12,423 bases of DNA, taken from contig JAFPUX010000469.1 of assembly GCA_017413145.1 (NCBI GenBank), positions 1 through 12,423 of the forward strand, in the 5' to 3' direction. The notes below the pieces were generated by a model. It saw only the letters and a list, made by a program, of their open reading frames with translations, did not search any database and was not told the DNA's origin. Each line of letters begins with the position of its first letter. Position 1 is the first letter of the stretch. The position numbers and the translations under genes are program-made. The DNA comes from Kiritimatiellia bacterium (lineage in GTDB: Bacteria > Verrucomicrobiota > Kiritimatiellia > RFP12 > UBA3636). Of this stretch, positions 1-7,196 are shown one piece after another.

Positions 1-504
1 CCCCCCCCCGGGGCGCAGCATCGGCGACAGGATCGTAATGCGCGTCCCCTCGGGTTCGCGCAGCAGCTCCTCGGCGAGAGCGCCGGGGGCGACGGCGCGG
101 ATGGCGCGGCCGCAGCGCGGGCAGTGCGCGACGCCGAGGTGGGCGAACAGCAGGCGCAGGAAATCGTGCAGGTCGGCGAGCGTGGCGAGCGTGGAGCGCG
201 GGCCGGGGGCGGACGCCGAGCGGCCGATGGAAATCGCCGGCGCGAGACCGCCGACGAAATCGACGTCCGGCCGCTCCATGCGGTCGAGGAACTGGCGCGC
301 GTGGTTCGGGAGGCTGTCGAGGTAGCGGCGCAGGCCCTCGGCGAAGACGGTGTCGAACGCGAGGGACGTCTTGCCGGAGCCGGACACGCCCGTGACGACC
401 GTCATCTCGCCGCGCGGGAAGCGCAGCGAGACGTCCTGGAGGTTGTGTGTTCGCGCGCCGCGGATCTCGATCCAGCCGGCGGCGCCGTGGGTCGCGTCGT
501 CCAT
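1..504 (-). CDS. uvrA: UvrA excinuclease ABC subunit A, N-terminal part (runs off the window)
   Basis: UvrA is the damage-sensing ABC ATPase of nucleotide excision repair. It loads UvrB onto damaged DNA in the cytoplasm. The visible 168 residues match the start of the family: an 'IRGARTHNL' segment at residues 14-22, a Walker A loop GVSGSGKT at 39-46, the 'AFDT.FAEG.RRY' segment after it, 'RQFL..ME.PDVD' near 70-82, and a first zinc-type CPRC at 128-131. The rest (about 750 or more residues in the family) lies beyond base 1. An in-frame ATG at 513 overlaps the predicted -10 box, so the ATG at 504 is preferred; it coincides with the predicted +1. The fragment cannot separate canonical UvrA from a UvrA2-type paralogue. 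Confidence 0.93.
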   Translation of the reverse strand, partial: MDDATHGAAGWIEIRGARTHNLQDVSLRFPRGEMTVVTGVSGSGKTSLAFDTVFAEGLRRYLDSLPNHARQFLDRMERPDVDFVGGLAPAISIGRSASAPGPRSTLATLADLHDFLRLLFAHLGVAHCPRCGRAIRAVAPGALAEELLREPEGTRITILSPMLRPGGG

Positions 505-511
505 GCCGCGC

Positions 512-540
512 ATTCTAGCACAACCTCCGCGCGCGGGCAA
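512..540 (-). promoter_or_regulatory. sigma70-type promoter of uvrA
   Basis: On the minus strand, TTGCCC (540-535) and TAGAAT (517-512) are separated by exactly 17 bases. Seven bases after the -10 box comes the A of the uvrA ATG at 504, so the transcript is predicted to be leaderless. No SOS-box-like CTG-N10-CAG was recognised over it. Confidence 0.7.
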
Positions 541-554
541 CACGCCCCTCGCAC

Positions 555-578
555 GCCCGGCCGCGTCCGCGGCCGGGC
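555..578. repeat. GC-rich perfect palindrome
   Basis: An 11-base arm GCCCGGCCGCG (555-565) is followed after 2 bases by its exact reverse complement (568-578). It lies in the divergent uvrA/ncRNA gap. Sixteen bases further on (594-612) comes a 19-mer that recurs at 9405-9423, also next to a GC palindrome, so this is probably part of a dispersed intergenic repeat rather than a terminator. No T-run follows on either strand. Confidence 0.6.
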
Positions 579-593
579 GGCGACGGTCGGATG

Positions 594-612
594 CTCGCCG
601 CTTCGCGGCTCG
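594..612. repeat. 19-bp dispersed repeat, copy 1
   Basis: CTCGCCGCTTCGCGGCTCG is repeated without mismatch at 9405-9423. It contains the small palindrome GCCGC-TTC-GCGGC and lies just downstream of a longer GC palindrome, the same arrangement as the second copy. Confidence 0.6.
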
Positions 613-648
613 GCACCTGGTTCCTTCGGCGATCGGTGCGCGACCTTT

Positions 649-690
649 CGACTTGGTCCAAGTCGTCAAGTCGACCAGTCGCCAAGTCGC
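649..690. repeat. 8-bp tandem repeats plus inverted repeat
   Basis: CGACTTGG-T-CCAAGTCG (649-665) is a perfect 8-bp inverted repeat around one base. Its right arm begins four direct 8-bp units at 659, 667, 675 and 683 (CAAGTCGT, CAAGTCGA, CCAGTCGC, CAAGTCGC). The array ends 35 bases before the -35 box of the downstream ncRNA promoter, so it could be a protein-binding array (iterons or an operator) or a replication-slippage repeat. Confidence 0.55.
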
Positions 691-724
691 CACCGGCCGC
701 GCGAGGCCAGGTTTTGGCTTCCTC

Positions 725-753
725 TTGCCCCGCGAGCCCCCCTATGCTACAAT
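725..753 (+). promoter_or_regulatory. sigma70-type promoter of the candidate ncRNA
   Basis: TTGCCC (725-730), a 17-base spacer and TACAAT (748-753). The predicted +1 is A761, which is exactly the first base of a helix (761-766) that can pair with 903-908. No coding start lies within 300 bases downstream, so it most likely drives a non-coding transcript. Confidence 0.65.
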
Positions 754-760
754 TGCCCCC

Positions 761-936
761 ATCCGCGCGGCACTCCGCCGCGCCTAAGGAGAAATCCGCC
801 ACCCTTTGACCTGATAGCCAACAACCGAACCCCTTTTGCGTAACTGCAACGCGACGTTCTGACCGAAAGCGTAGGAAACTTTCAAAAGATGAACGCGAGT
901 TTGCGGATGCGCGCCCGGGATCGGGCGCGCCTTTCT
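761..936 (+). ncRNA. Candidate stand-alone structured RNA, class unknown
   Basis: This stretch has a promoter, a predicted +1 and an intrinsic terminator but no plausible reading frame. Pairings visible by eye: 761-766 with 903-908 (closing helix); 765-771 with 777-783 (hairpin with ACTCC loop, whose CTCC could pair with GGAG at 788-791); 845-859 with 891-905 (long stem with one bulge on each strand and one mismatch); and, inside that stem, 865-869 with 879-883. The closing helix and the long stem compete for bases 903-905, so they may be alternative folds. Two strings recall the thiamine-pyrophosphate THI box: ACCCTTTGACCTGAT (801-815) and AGCGTAGGAAA (868-878). The 5' GGGGTG-like strand of that riboswitch is missing, so no TPP call is made. 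It is not SRP RNA, tmRNA or RNase P RNA by their hallmark sequences. Confidence 0.5.
910..936 (+). terminator. Rho-independent terminator of the candidate ncRNA
   Basis: GCGCGCCCG and CGGGCGCGC form a near-perfect GC stem around a GGAT-type loop (910-931). It is followed by the short T-rich tract TTTCT. It is 130 bases upstream of the next gene, so it ends the RNA and does not belong to an open frame. Confidence 0.65.
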
Positions 937-1066
937 GCTTCCTCATAGTCATCTTGGGCTCTCCTACGCGCCCCGGTCAGAGTATGAGACCAAAGCCGAC
1001 TGGCGCGCCCCCTTTATATAGCGCCTTCCTCCGTCTCCGCCGCGACCGGGGAGACAAGGAAGCCGA
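937..1066 (+). promoter_or_regulatory. Leader of the restriction-modification operon, promoter uncertain
   Basis: This stretch must hold the promoter of the R-M operon, unless the operon is read through from the RNA upstream. A TTTATATAG tract (about 1013-1021) is a fair -10 candidate, but no convincing -35 sits 16-18 bases before it. AAGGAA a few bases before the ATG at 1067 is an acceptable ribosome binding site. No C-box-like operator or controller gene is visible upstream. Confidence 0.3.
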
Positions 1067-2200
1067 ATGCCCGAACCGACGACAACACCGCGCGAAGACG
1101 CGCCGCCCCCTCCCGCGGCGGCGTCCCCGGCATTGTCTCCGGCACCGTGGCCGGGCTCGTTCCCGCTCTCCGCGGACTACGGGCGCGACGTGCCCGAGTC
1201 GTGGCTTCGCGAGATCGCCCCCGTCGCGCTCGCCCTGCTGCTCGTCGACCGTTCGACCGGGCGCAATATCCGCTGGTGCACGGACGACTACGCCGCGCGC
1301 GGCGAGGGGTTCGGGTTCGCCGATGAAATCACGGCGGACCGCATCTGCGGCTCGGAGCCCGTGATCCGCCCCCGCGTCGACAAGCGGCTCGAGGAGCAGA
1401 AGGCCCGGGCGTCCGCGAAGGGCGAGGTGTTCACGCCCGCCTGGGTCTGCAACGCTCAGAACAACCTCGCGGACCAGTCGTGGTTCAACAGCAAGCGCCC
1501 GATCTTCAACGCGGAGAACGGCCGGACCTGGAAGCCGACCGACGACCTGACGCTGGAAGGATGTTTCGACGGAAGGAAACGCAAGCCGGCCGACTACATT
1601 ACGCTCGTCCGTCTCGAAGCAGCTTGCGGCGAAGCGCCGTATCTTTCGAGCCGCTATGACGCCGCCACCGGCGATTCGATTCCGGTCTCCCGGCGCATCG
1701 GGCTCCTCGACCGAAAGCTCCGCGTCATTTCGCTGAAAGCCCGCGACCGGAACCAGTGGGTTCGGTCGGCTCGCGTCGCCCTGCAATCCCTCTATGCCTT
1801 CGAGTGGCAGGGGGACAACGTCCTCCTCGCCCGCGAGAACCTCCTCTTTGCAACGCTGGAGGCGTTCGCCGCGCGGTGGCCGGACACGCCGGGCCTGTCG
1901 CTTTCCGTCGTCGAATCCTTCGCGTCGGTCCTCTCGTGGAATGTCTTCCAGATGGACGGAATCAAGTTCGTCGTTCCGCTTTCGTGCCATGACATGGCGC
2001 CGCCGCCCCCGCCTCCCTCGCTTTCGCTGGACGATGCGCCGCCAGCGCCCGTCGCGCCGCTCCCCTGCCCCGGCTGCAAGACCGGCGACCACCGCCTCCA
2101 CAACGGCGTCCGCCCGCTCGTCGCCGACTGGACGAAGTCAGGCTTCGAGCCCCGCGCCGTCCCGTTCCACGAACTCTTCCCCGCCGCCCAGCCACGATGA
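1067..2200 (+). CDS. Methyltransferase-like subunit M of a two-gene restriction-modification system
   Basis: A 377-residue protein of the family usually annotated 'restriction endonuclease subunit M', found next to a large Eco57I-like protein. A low-complexity Pro/Ala start (1-37) is followed by conserved family blocks: GEVFTP at 119-124 (like the GxVFTP block near motif X of gamma-class adenine methylases), AACGEAPYL at 185-193 (a variant of the SAM-binding PACGxGxFL motif I), WQGDN at 247-251 and WNVFQMDG at 291-298. A Pro-rich linker leads to CPGC (334-337) and HNG (345-347). No NPPY motif IV is seen, so it probably does not methylate alone; that motif is in its partner. It overlaps the next gene by ATGA at 2197-2200, implying translational coupling and stoichiometric partners. 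The exact role (specificity, SAM binding or catalysis) is inference. Confidence 0.8.
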   Translation: MPEPTTTPREDAPPPPAAASPALSPAPWPGSFPLSADYGRDVPESWLREIAPVALALLLVDRSTGRNIRWCTDDYAARGEGFGFADEITADRICGSEPVIRPRVDKRLEEQKARASAKGEVFTPAWVCNAQNNLADQSWFNSKRPIFNAENGRTWKPTDDLTLEGCFDGRKRKPADYITLVRLEAACGEAPYLSSRYDAATGDSIPVSRRIGLLDRKLRVISLKARDRNQWVRSARVALQSLYAFEWQGDNVLLARENLLFATLEAFAARWPDTPGLSLSVVESFASVLSWNVFQMDGIKFVVPLSCHDMAPPPPPPSLSLDDAPPAPVAPLPCPGCKTGDHRLHNGVRPLVADWTKSGFEPRAVPFHELFPAAQPR

Positions 2201-5200
2201 AATACACCAGCCCGTTCAGCGCGAAGCTGATCTACGTGTTCGCGATTCCGGACGACATCCACAAGGGATGCGTCAAGATCGGCGAGGCCACGATTCCGGA
2301 CGGCGCCGACCTGTCGGCCCTCAAGCCGAACTCGTCCGTCCTGAACAAGGCCGCCAAGGCGCGCATCGCGCAATACACGAAGACCGCCTCCGTCCCGTTC
2401 GAGCTCCTACACGCCGAGCCGACCCTCTCCGTCCACGGCGGCAAGGTCGCGGCCTTCAACGACGGCGACGTCCACGCCATCCTCCGACGCTCCGGCGTGA
2501 AGCGAAAGCAGTTCTCGTTCGGGAACCACGGCAACGAATGGTTCGTCTGCTCCCTCGCCACGGCGAAGGCCGCCATCGAGGCCGCGAAGAAGGGCCTCTC
2601 GGCCATTCCGCCCGCGAAGGTCTCGGCCCAGTCCGACGCCATCGTCTTCCGGCCCGAGCAGCGGGCGGCAATCGACCAGGCCCTCGCCAGGTTCAAGACC
2701 GGGACGCGCATGCTCTGGAACGCGAAGATGCGCTTCGGCAAGACGCTCTGCGCGCTCCAGGTCGCGAAGGAGTGCGCGGAACGGACGGACTCCTTCCGCC
2801 GCATCATGATCCTCACGCACCGCCCCGTCGTGGACGACGGCTGGTTCAAGGACTTCGGGAAGATCTTCGGATCGTCGCCGGACTGGTTCTACGGCTCCCG
2901 TACCCGCGGGCACGACTTTGCGGACATCCGCCGCCTCCTCCGGAAGACCGGTTCGCACGTCGTCTGGTTTGCGTCACTACAGGACCTCCGCGGCTCGGAG
3001 AAGGTCGGCGGCAAGTTCGACAAGAACAACGAGATCTTCTCGATGCACTGGGACCTCGTCATCGTCGACGAGGCGCACGAGGGCACGCAGACGGAGCTCG
3101 GGAAGGCCGTCCTCGCGGAGGTCGTCCGGACCAAGAAGGACGCCGGCGCGGCGGGCGCGACCCGCGTCCTCGCGCTCTCGGGCACGCCCTTCAACCTCCT
3201 CGAGGACTACAACGCCGAGGAGACCTTCACGTGGGACTACGTGAGCGAGCAGCGCGCCAAGGCCGAATGGGACGAGGTCCACCCCGGCGACCCGAACCCC
3301 TACGCGCCGCTCCCCCGCCTGAACATCCGAACGTTCTCGCTCGGCGACGCCTTCCGCGAGTTCCAGGATGTCGAGGACCGCGCCTTCACGTTCAAGGAGT
3401 TCTTCCGCACCTGGACAAACAACATCCGCGTCGACCACGCGCCCCTTCCGCGCGGGGCGAAGGAGGGCGACTTCGTCCACGAGGCGGACGTCCGCCGCTT
3501 CCTCGACCTGCTGTGCCGGCCGAGCCCCGACTCCCGCTACCCGTTCTCGTCGGACGACTACCGCCGGATGTTCCGCCATTCGCTCTGGATGGTCCCCGGC
3601 GTCCGCGCCGCCAAGGCGCTCTCCGCGCTCCTCCGCGACCATCCCGTCTTCGGCCAGTTCGCCGTCGCGAACGTCGCCGGCGCGGGCGACGACGACGTCC
3701 CCGGCGACGAGGCGCTCGCGCTCGTCCGCAGGGCGATGGGGCGGAACCCCGACGAAACCTGGTCGATCACGCTCTCCTGCGGCCGCCTCACCACCGGCGT
3801 CACCGTCCCGCCCTGGACCGCCGTCTTCATGCTCGCCGGCTCCGTCTCCACCGACGCCAAGGCCTACATGCAGACGATCTTCCGCGTCCAGTCCCCGTAC
3901 ACCTCGCCGCTCGGCCTCCGCAAGGAGGAGTGCTACGTCTTCGACTTCGCGCCCGACCGCACGCTCAAGGTCCTCGCCACCGTCTCGCAGATCGCCGCCG
4001 CGCGCCGGCCCTCGTCGGGCGGCGGCGCCGAGGGCGCCATGCGCGAAATGCTCAACTTCTGCCCCGTCGTCGGCTACGAGGGCACGCGCATGGTCGACTA
4101 CGACGCCAAGGCGCTCGTCGAGCACCTCAAGCGCGCCCAGATCGACCGCGTCATCGCCCGCGGCTTCGAGGACGCCACGCTCTACAACGACGACATGCTC
4201 CGCGAGCTTGACGCCGAGGAGCTCGCCCTGTTCGAGGGGCTCAAGAAGGTCATCGGCTCGACGAGGGCCAGCCCGAAGATGGACGATCTCCCGCTCGCCC
4301 AAACCGGCATGGGCGATCCGCGGTATCCGAAGAAACCGGGCAGACCCCGCCGCCCCCCGACCGACGAAGAGCGCGAACGCCTCGAGAAGAAGAAGCGGCG
4401 CGACGCGGCCATCTCCATCCTCCGCGGCATCTCCATCCGCATGCCCGTCCTCCTCTACGGGGCCGAAATCAAGGACGAGGCGAAGGAAATCACCATCGAG
4501 AACTTCGCGAACCTCGTCGACGACGATTCGTGGGAGGAGTTCATGCCCAAAGACGAGCATGGCCGCGCCGTCTCCAAGGAGACCTTCGCGCAGTTCGTCA
4601 AATACTACGACCCGGACGTCTTCCGCGCCGCCGGCCGCCAGATCCGCGCCACCGCCCGCGCCCTCGACAAGCTGACGCCGCTCGAGCGCATCCGCCAGCT
4701 CGCCGTCGTCTTCGCCCGCTTCCGCAACCCCGACAAGGAGACCGTCCTCACCCCGTGGCCCGTCGTGAACCGCCACATGTCCGACACCCTCGGCGGCTAC
4801 GACTTCTGCGCGGAGGACCGGAAGACGGAGCTCGACGTGCCGTGCCTCGTCGAGCGCGGCGACGTCACCGACCGCGTGTTCCACCACCCCGCCACGCGCA
4901 TCCTCGAGCTCAATTCCAAGACCGGCCTCTACCCTCTCTGGTGCGCCTACTCCGTCTTCGCCGAGAAATGCAGCCGCCACCAGAAGGTCCACGGGCGGAA
5001 GGGCGACCCGCCGCCCGACGTCCAGCAGGCGCTCTGGGACGAAACGCTGCGCGACAACGTCTTCGTCGTCTGCAGGACCGAGATGGCCAAGGCCATCACG
5101 CTGCGCACGCTGCGCGGCTTCCGCACGGCCGTCCGCTGCAACGTCCATTCGTTCGAGGACATCCTCGACAACCTCCGCAACCGCCCCGATTCCCTCCTCC

Positions 5201-6267
5201 GCAAGCTCCGCAACGGCGCGGGCTACTGGAAAGCCAACAAGGAGACAGCCATGCACTTCAACGCCATCGTCGGCAACCCGCCCTACCAGGAGATGGGCGG
5301 CTCCGGCGGCACCAACGACGCCTCCATCTACCAGCTCTTCTGCCAGGCCGCCACCCGGCTCGAGCCCGACTACGTCTCCATGGTCGTCCCCTCCCGCTGG
5401 TTCGCCGGCGGACGCGAGAACCTCCTCGGCGACTTCCGCCGCGACATGCTCGGCAGCGGCCGCGTCCGTTGCCTCCATGTGTTTTCCGACAGCCGCGACT
5501 TGTTCCCGACAGTTGAAATCAAGGGCGGCATCTGCTACTACCTCGAGATGAAGGACCGCACAGGCCCTTGCAACTACTATCTGCATCAAGGCGGCGAACT
5601 TGTTCCGTACGAGCGGCGCAATCTCTCCCAATTTGACATCCTGATTCGTGACCCGCGATTGGCCCACATCGTTGAGACCGTTCTAGCCAAGATGAAAGAC
5701 CTCGGCGAAACGGCGACCGTCGACTCACTTATTTCCGGTGACACGCCGTTCGGAATTCCGACCAATCCAGAAGGAAGCGCGAAACATGGTTTCAAGCTTC
5801 GCAAGATGCCGAGCAAGGAATTCGACACCGAATTGCACTACCTCGACGGCCATGACCGCGCAATCGCCTATGTTCGTCGCGCCGACATTGAAAAGAACAA
5901 GAAGGACATTGATGTCTACAAGGTTTTCGTGTCCGCGGCCTACGGAGCAGGAGAAAGCTTCCCCCATCAGATTCTCGGGGAACCGATTGTTCCGGCGAAA
6001 GCATCCGTCTGCTCTCAAACATTTCTTTACGCAACCTTCTCGACCGCCAAAGAGGCGGCTAATTTTGCGAGCTACTTGAAAACACGATTCTTCCGCGCAC
6101 TTGTCTGCGCCCGCAAGATTGCCCAGCACGCGCCCTCGAAAGTCTACTCCTTCGTCCCCGTGCAGGACTTCACGCGCCGCTGGACAGACGCCGACCTCTT
6201 CGCCAAATACGGCCTCTCCGCCCCCGCCCGCGCCTGGATCCAAGCCAACATCAAGGAAATGCCGTAG
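2197..6267 (+). CDS. GIY-YIG nuclease / SF2 helicase / Eco57I-like adenine methyltransferase fusion (restriction-modification protein)
   Basis: A 1356-residue multidomain R-M protein. Residues about 10-125 look like a T5orf172-type GIY-YIG nuclease: IYVF at 12-15, VKIG at 26-29, R56, H93 and EWF at 114-116. An SF2 translocase follows: KMRFGKT Walker A (177-183), DEAH (291-294), SGTPFN motif III (328-333), GRLTTGVTVPPW near 529 and FRVQSP at 562-567 as motif V/VI equivalents. A basic Pro/Arg/Lys linker (about 708-732) leads to a gamma-class N6-adenine methylase with LELNSKTG near 903-910 as the motif I region and NPPYQ (1027-1031) as motif IV. Residues about 1100-1310 are the likely target recognition domain. 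The plan resembles single-chain type I/ISP and type IIL enzymes, but with GIY-YIG replacing the usual PD-(D/E)XK domain. Cleavage specificity cannot be read from sequence. It starts inside the stop codon of the M subunit gene. Confidence 0.88.
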   Translation: MKYTSPFSAKLIYVFAIPDDIHKGCVKIGEATIPDGADLSALKPNSSVLNKAAKARIAQYTKTASVPFELLHAEPTLSVHGGKVAAFNDGDVHAILRRSGVKRKQFSFGNHGNEWFVCSLATAKAAIEAAKKGLSAIPPAKVSAQSDAIVFRPEQRAAIDQALARFKTGTRMLWNAKMRFGKTLCALQVAKECAERTDSFRRIMILTHRPVVDDGWFKDFGKIFGSSPDWFYGSRTRGHDFADIRRLLRKTGSHVVWFASLQDLRGSEKVGGKFDKNNEIFSMHWDLVIVDEAHEGTQTELGKAVLAEVVRTKKDAGAAGATRVLALSGTPFNLLEDYNAEETFTWDYVSEQRAKAEWDEVHPGDPNPYAPLPRLNIRTFSLGDAFREFQDVEDRAFTFKEFFRTWTNNIRVDHAPLPRGAKEGDFVHEADVRRFLDLLCRPSPDSRYPFSSDDYRRMFRHSLWMVPGVRAAKALSALLRDHPVFGQFAVANVAGAGDDDVPGDEALALVRRAMGRNPDETWSITLSCGRLTTGVTVPPWTAVFMLAGSVSTDAKAYMQTIFRVQSPYTSPLGLRKEECYVFDFAPDRTLKVLATVSQIAAARRPSSGGGAEGAMREMLNFCPVVGYEGTRMVDYDAKALVEHLKRAQIDRVIARGFEDATLYNDDMLRELDAEELALFEGLKKVIGSTRASPKMDDLPLAQTGMGDPRYPKKPGRPRRPPTDEERERLEKKKRRDAAISILRGISIRMPVLLYGAEIKDEAKEITIENFANLVDDDSWEEFMPKDEHGRAVSKETFAQFVKYYDPDVFRAAGRQIRATARALDKLTPLERIRQLAVVFARFRNPDKETVLTPWPVVNRHMSDTLGGYDFCAEDRKTELDVPCLVERGDVTDRVFHHPATRILELNSKTGLYPLWCAYSVFAEKCSRHQKVHGRKGDPPPDVQQALWDETLRDNVFVVCRTEMAKAITLRTLRGFRTAVRCNVHSFEDILDNLRNRPDSLLRKLRNGAGYWKANKETAMHFNAIVGNPPYQEMGGSGGTNDASIYQLFCQAATRLEPDYVSMVVPSRWFAGGRENLLGDFRRDMLGSGRVRCLHVFSDSRDLFPTVEIKGGICYYLEMKDRTGPCNYYLHQGGELVPYERRNLSQFDILIRDPRLAHIVETVLAKMKDLGETATVDSLISGDTPFGIPTNPEGSAKHGFKLRKMPSKEFDTELHYLDGHDRAIAYVRRADIEKNKKDIDVYKVFVSAAYGAGESFPHQILGEPIVPAKASVCSQTFLYATFSTAKEAANFASYLKTRFFRALVCARKIAQHAPSKVYSFVPVQDFTRRWTDADLFAKYGLSAPARAWIQANIKEMP

Positions 6268-6300
6268 CCGCCCGGTTGCCCTTGCGAACTTGAACAGCAC

Positions 6301-6322
6301 GTCCCCCACATAGTGGAGGGAC
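6301..6322 (+). terminator. Possible terminator hairpin after the R-M operon
   Basis: GTCCCCCAC (6301-6309) can pair with GTGGAGGGAC (6313-6322) around an ATA loop with one bulged A. No T-run follows, so it may be only a weak or Rho-assisted terminator, or an mRNA-stabilising 3' hairpin. It lies 34 bases after the operon's last stop codon. Confidence 0.35.
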
Positions 6323-6412
6323 CAGTTCCGTCTCCCGCGAACGGAATCTGCCGCTGCGGAGCTGGTTTACATGGTTGCTAAAAGGGACACTTTCCGAATT
6401 GAAAAATTTTAC

Positions 6413-6441
6413 TTGACATTTGGTAAGAAGCGTGAGAGAAT
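6413..6441 (+). promoter_or_regulatory. Strong sigma70 promoter of the XRE/ImmA operon
   Basis: A consensus TTGACA (6413-6418), a 17-base spacer and GAGAAT (6436-6441). An A/T-rich run (about 6397-6411) directly upstream would serve as an UP element and stands out in this GC-rich DNA. The first gene downstream is an XRE-type repressor, so autoregulation at this promoter is likely. No clear long operator palindrome was seen. Confidence 0.75.
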
Positions 6442-6475
6442 GCCGCCCCGTTGCCTGAACTAGCGGAGGCCACAC

Positions 6476-6817
6476 ATGAACACACCACTGAAACTCGACA
6501 CCAGACTCGTGCGAAAGCTGATGAAACAATACGCCCTTTCACAAAAGGACTTGGCCGGCATGTCCGGCGTAACGGAGGCGGCCATGTCCCGCTACCTCGC
6601 TGGCGAGCGCCAGCCGCGCGCGGACAAGATCGCCAACATGGCGACGGCTCTCCACTCGACGTCCGACGAACTGCTCGGCCGCATGATCGAAGGACCGGAC
6701 ATCAACGAAACGATTCGGCTCGTCGCCCGCAACGCGGACAAGATTCCCGCGGACGTGAAACTGCAACTCATCCGGATTCTCACCATGCCGGCTGAGTCCA
6801 ACGGAAAGGATGACTGA
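6476..6817 (+). CDS. XRE/Cro-C1-family helix-turn-helix regulator
   Basis: A 113-residue protein with a classical HTH_3 domain at residues about 11-62. S22-Q23-K24-D25-L26-A27 starts the first HTH helix, and TEAAMSRYLAGE (33-44) is the recognition helix followed by the basic RQP turn. The C-terminal half (about 65-113) is helical and probably mediates dimerisation. GGAGG at 6465-6469 sits 6 bases before the ATG. As the first gene after a strong promoter, and with an ImmA/IrrE peptidase three genes on, it is most likely the repressor of this operon and the peptidase's substrate or partner, as with ImmR-ImmA in ICEBs1. That pairing is inferred from context. Confidence 0.88.
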   Translation: MNTPLKLDTRLVRKLMKQYALSQKDLAGMSGVTEAAMSRYLAGERQPRADKIANMATALHSTSDELLGRMIEGPDINETIRLVARNADKIPADVKLQLIRILTMPAESNGKDD

Positions 6818-6818
6818 C

Positions 6819-7196
6819 ATGGGAGGAAGACACACATACGCATTCGGGAACGACGTCCCGTTCGTTTACAAAACCGCCGGTGTTTTCCACGGCGTGAAAA
6901 TTCTGGAGGGAACGGGAGGCAAACACGGACTTCCCGAGGAGGCTCACACGAGCGAGGCCTACGCGAAACTGGCCCGTGACGGGAACCTTCTGATGCTGAG
7001 ATTCTACGACAAGGACAAATTCCTGACTACGGAAATCGGATTCCATGCGGAGCCGAGACTGACGGGACACCGCCGGCCCGTCTACCACATCCACTTCTAC
7101 GACAGGGATTTCAACCGGACGCCGGCCCGGTTGCTGACGCCTGAGGAGATCAAGAAATACGAAAGATTTTTCACCGTGAAAGGAGCATTCGAATGA
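6819..7196 (+). CDS. Small 'MGGR' protein resembling phage-associated C-terminal domains, function unknown
   Basis: The start at 6819 gives 125 residues and has AAGGA about 8 bases upstream. The earlier ATG at 6810 has its purine run directly abutting it and would overlap the XRE stop. The MGGR start, a central 'LRFYDKDK' segment, a His-rich 'YHIHFYD' and a terminal LTPEEIKKYERF recall small proteins and C-terminal domains linked to phage head proteins in Firmicutes. Those begin MGGRG and share YDKE...H.HH...LT.EE. That resemblance is from memory and could not be searched. It could be a toxin-like or morphogenesis-derived domain. No signal peptide or membrane segment is visible. It overlaps the next gene by ATGA, suggesting the two products act as a pair. 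Confidence 0.72.
   Translation: MGGRHTYAFGNDVPFVYKTAGVFHGVKILEGTGGKHGLPEEAHTSEAYAKLARDGNLLMLRFYDKDKFLTTEIGFHAEPRLTGHRRPVYHIHFYDRDFNRTPARLLTPEEIKKYERFFTVKGAFE

Noticed and set aside
555..690. CRISPR array
   Set aside because: The repeats are only 8 bp with no spacers, or are palindromes; there are no 25-40 bp direct repeats with unique spacers and no cas genes in the window.
801..878. Thiamine pyrophosphate riboswitch
   Set aside because: Two THI-box strings are present in the right order, but the 5' GGGGTG strand, the P1 partner and the GGATAAT segment are missing, the RNA has its own terminator, and no thiamine gene follows.
1794..4211. 805-residue plus-strand frame overlapping both R-M genes
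   Set aside because: The translation is an Arg/Pro/Ala/Gly-rich run from the wrong frame of two genes with clear motifs, and it crosses their junction.
2977..5667. 896-residue open frame on the minus strand opposite the R-M gene
   Set aside because: It has a low-complexity composition rich in V, E, D, A and G, shows no recognisable domain, and mirrors the GC-rich third codon positions of the real gene on the plus strand, so it is a shadow.
6810..6818. ATG at 6810 as the start of the MGGR protein
   Set aside because: The purine run directly abuts it with no spacing, while the ATG at 6819 has good spacing and yields the MGGR start recalled from related proteins.
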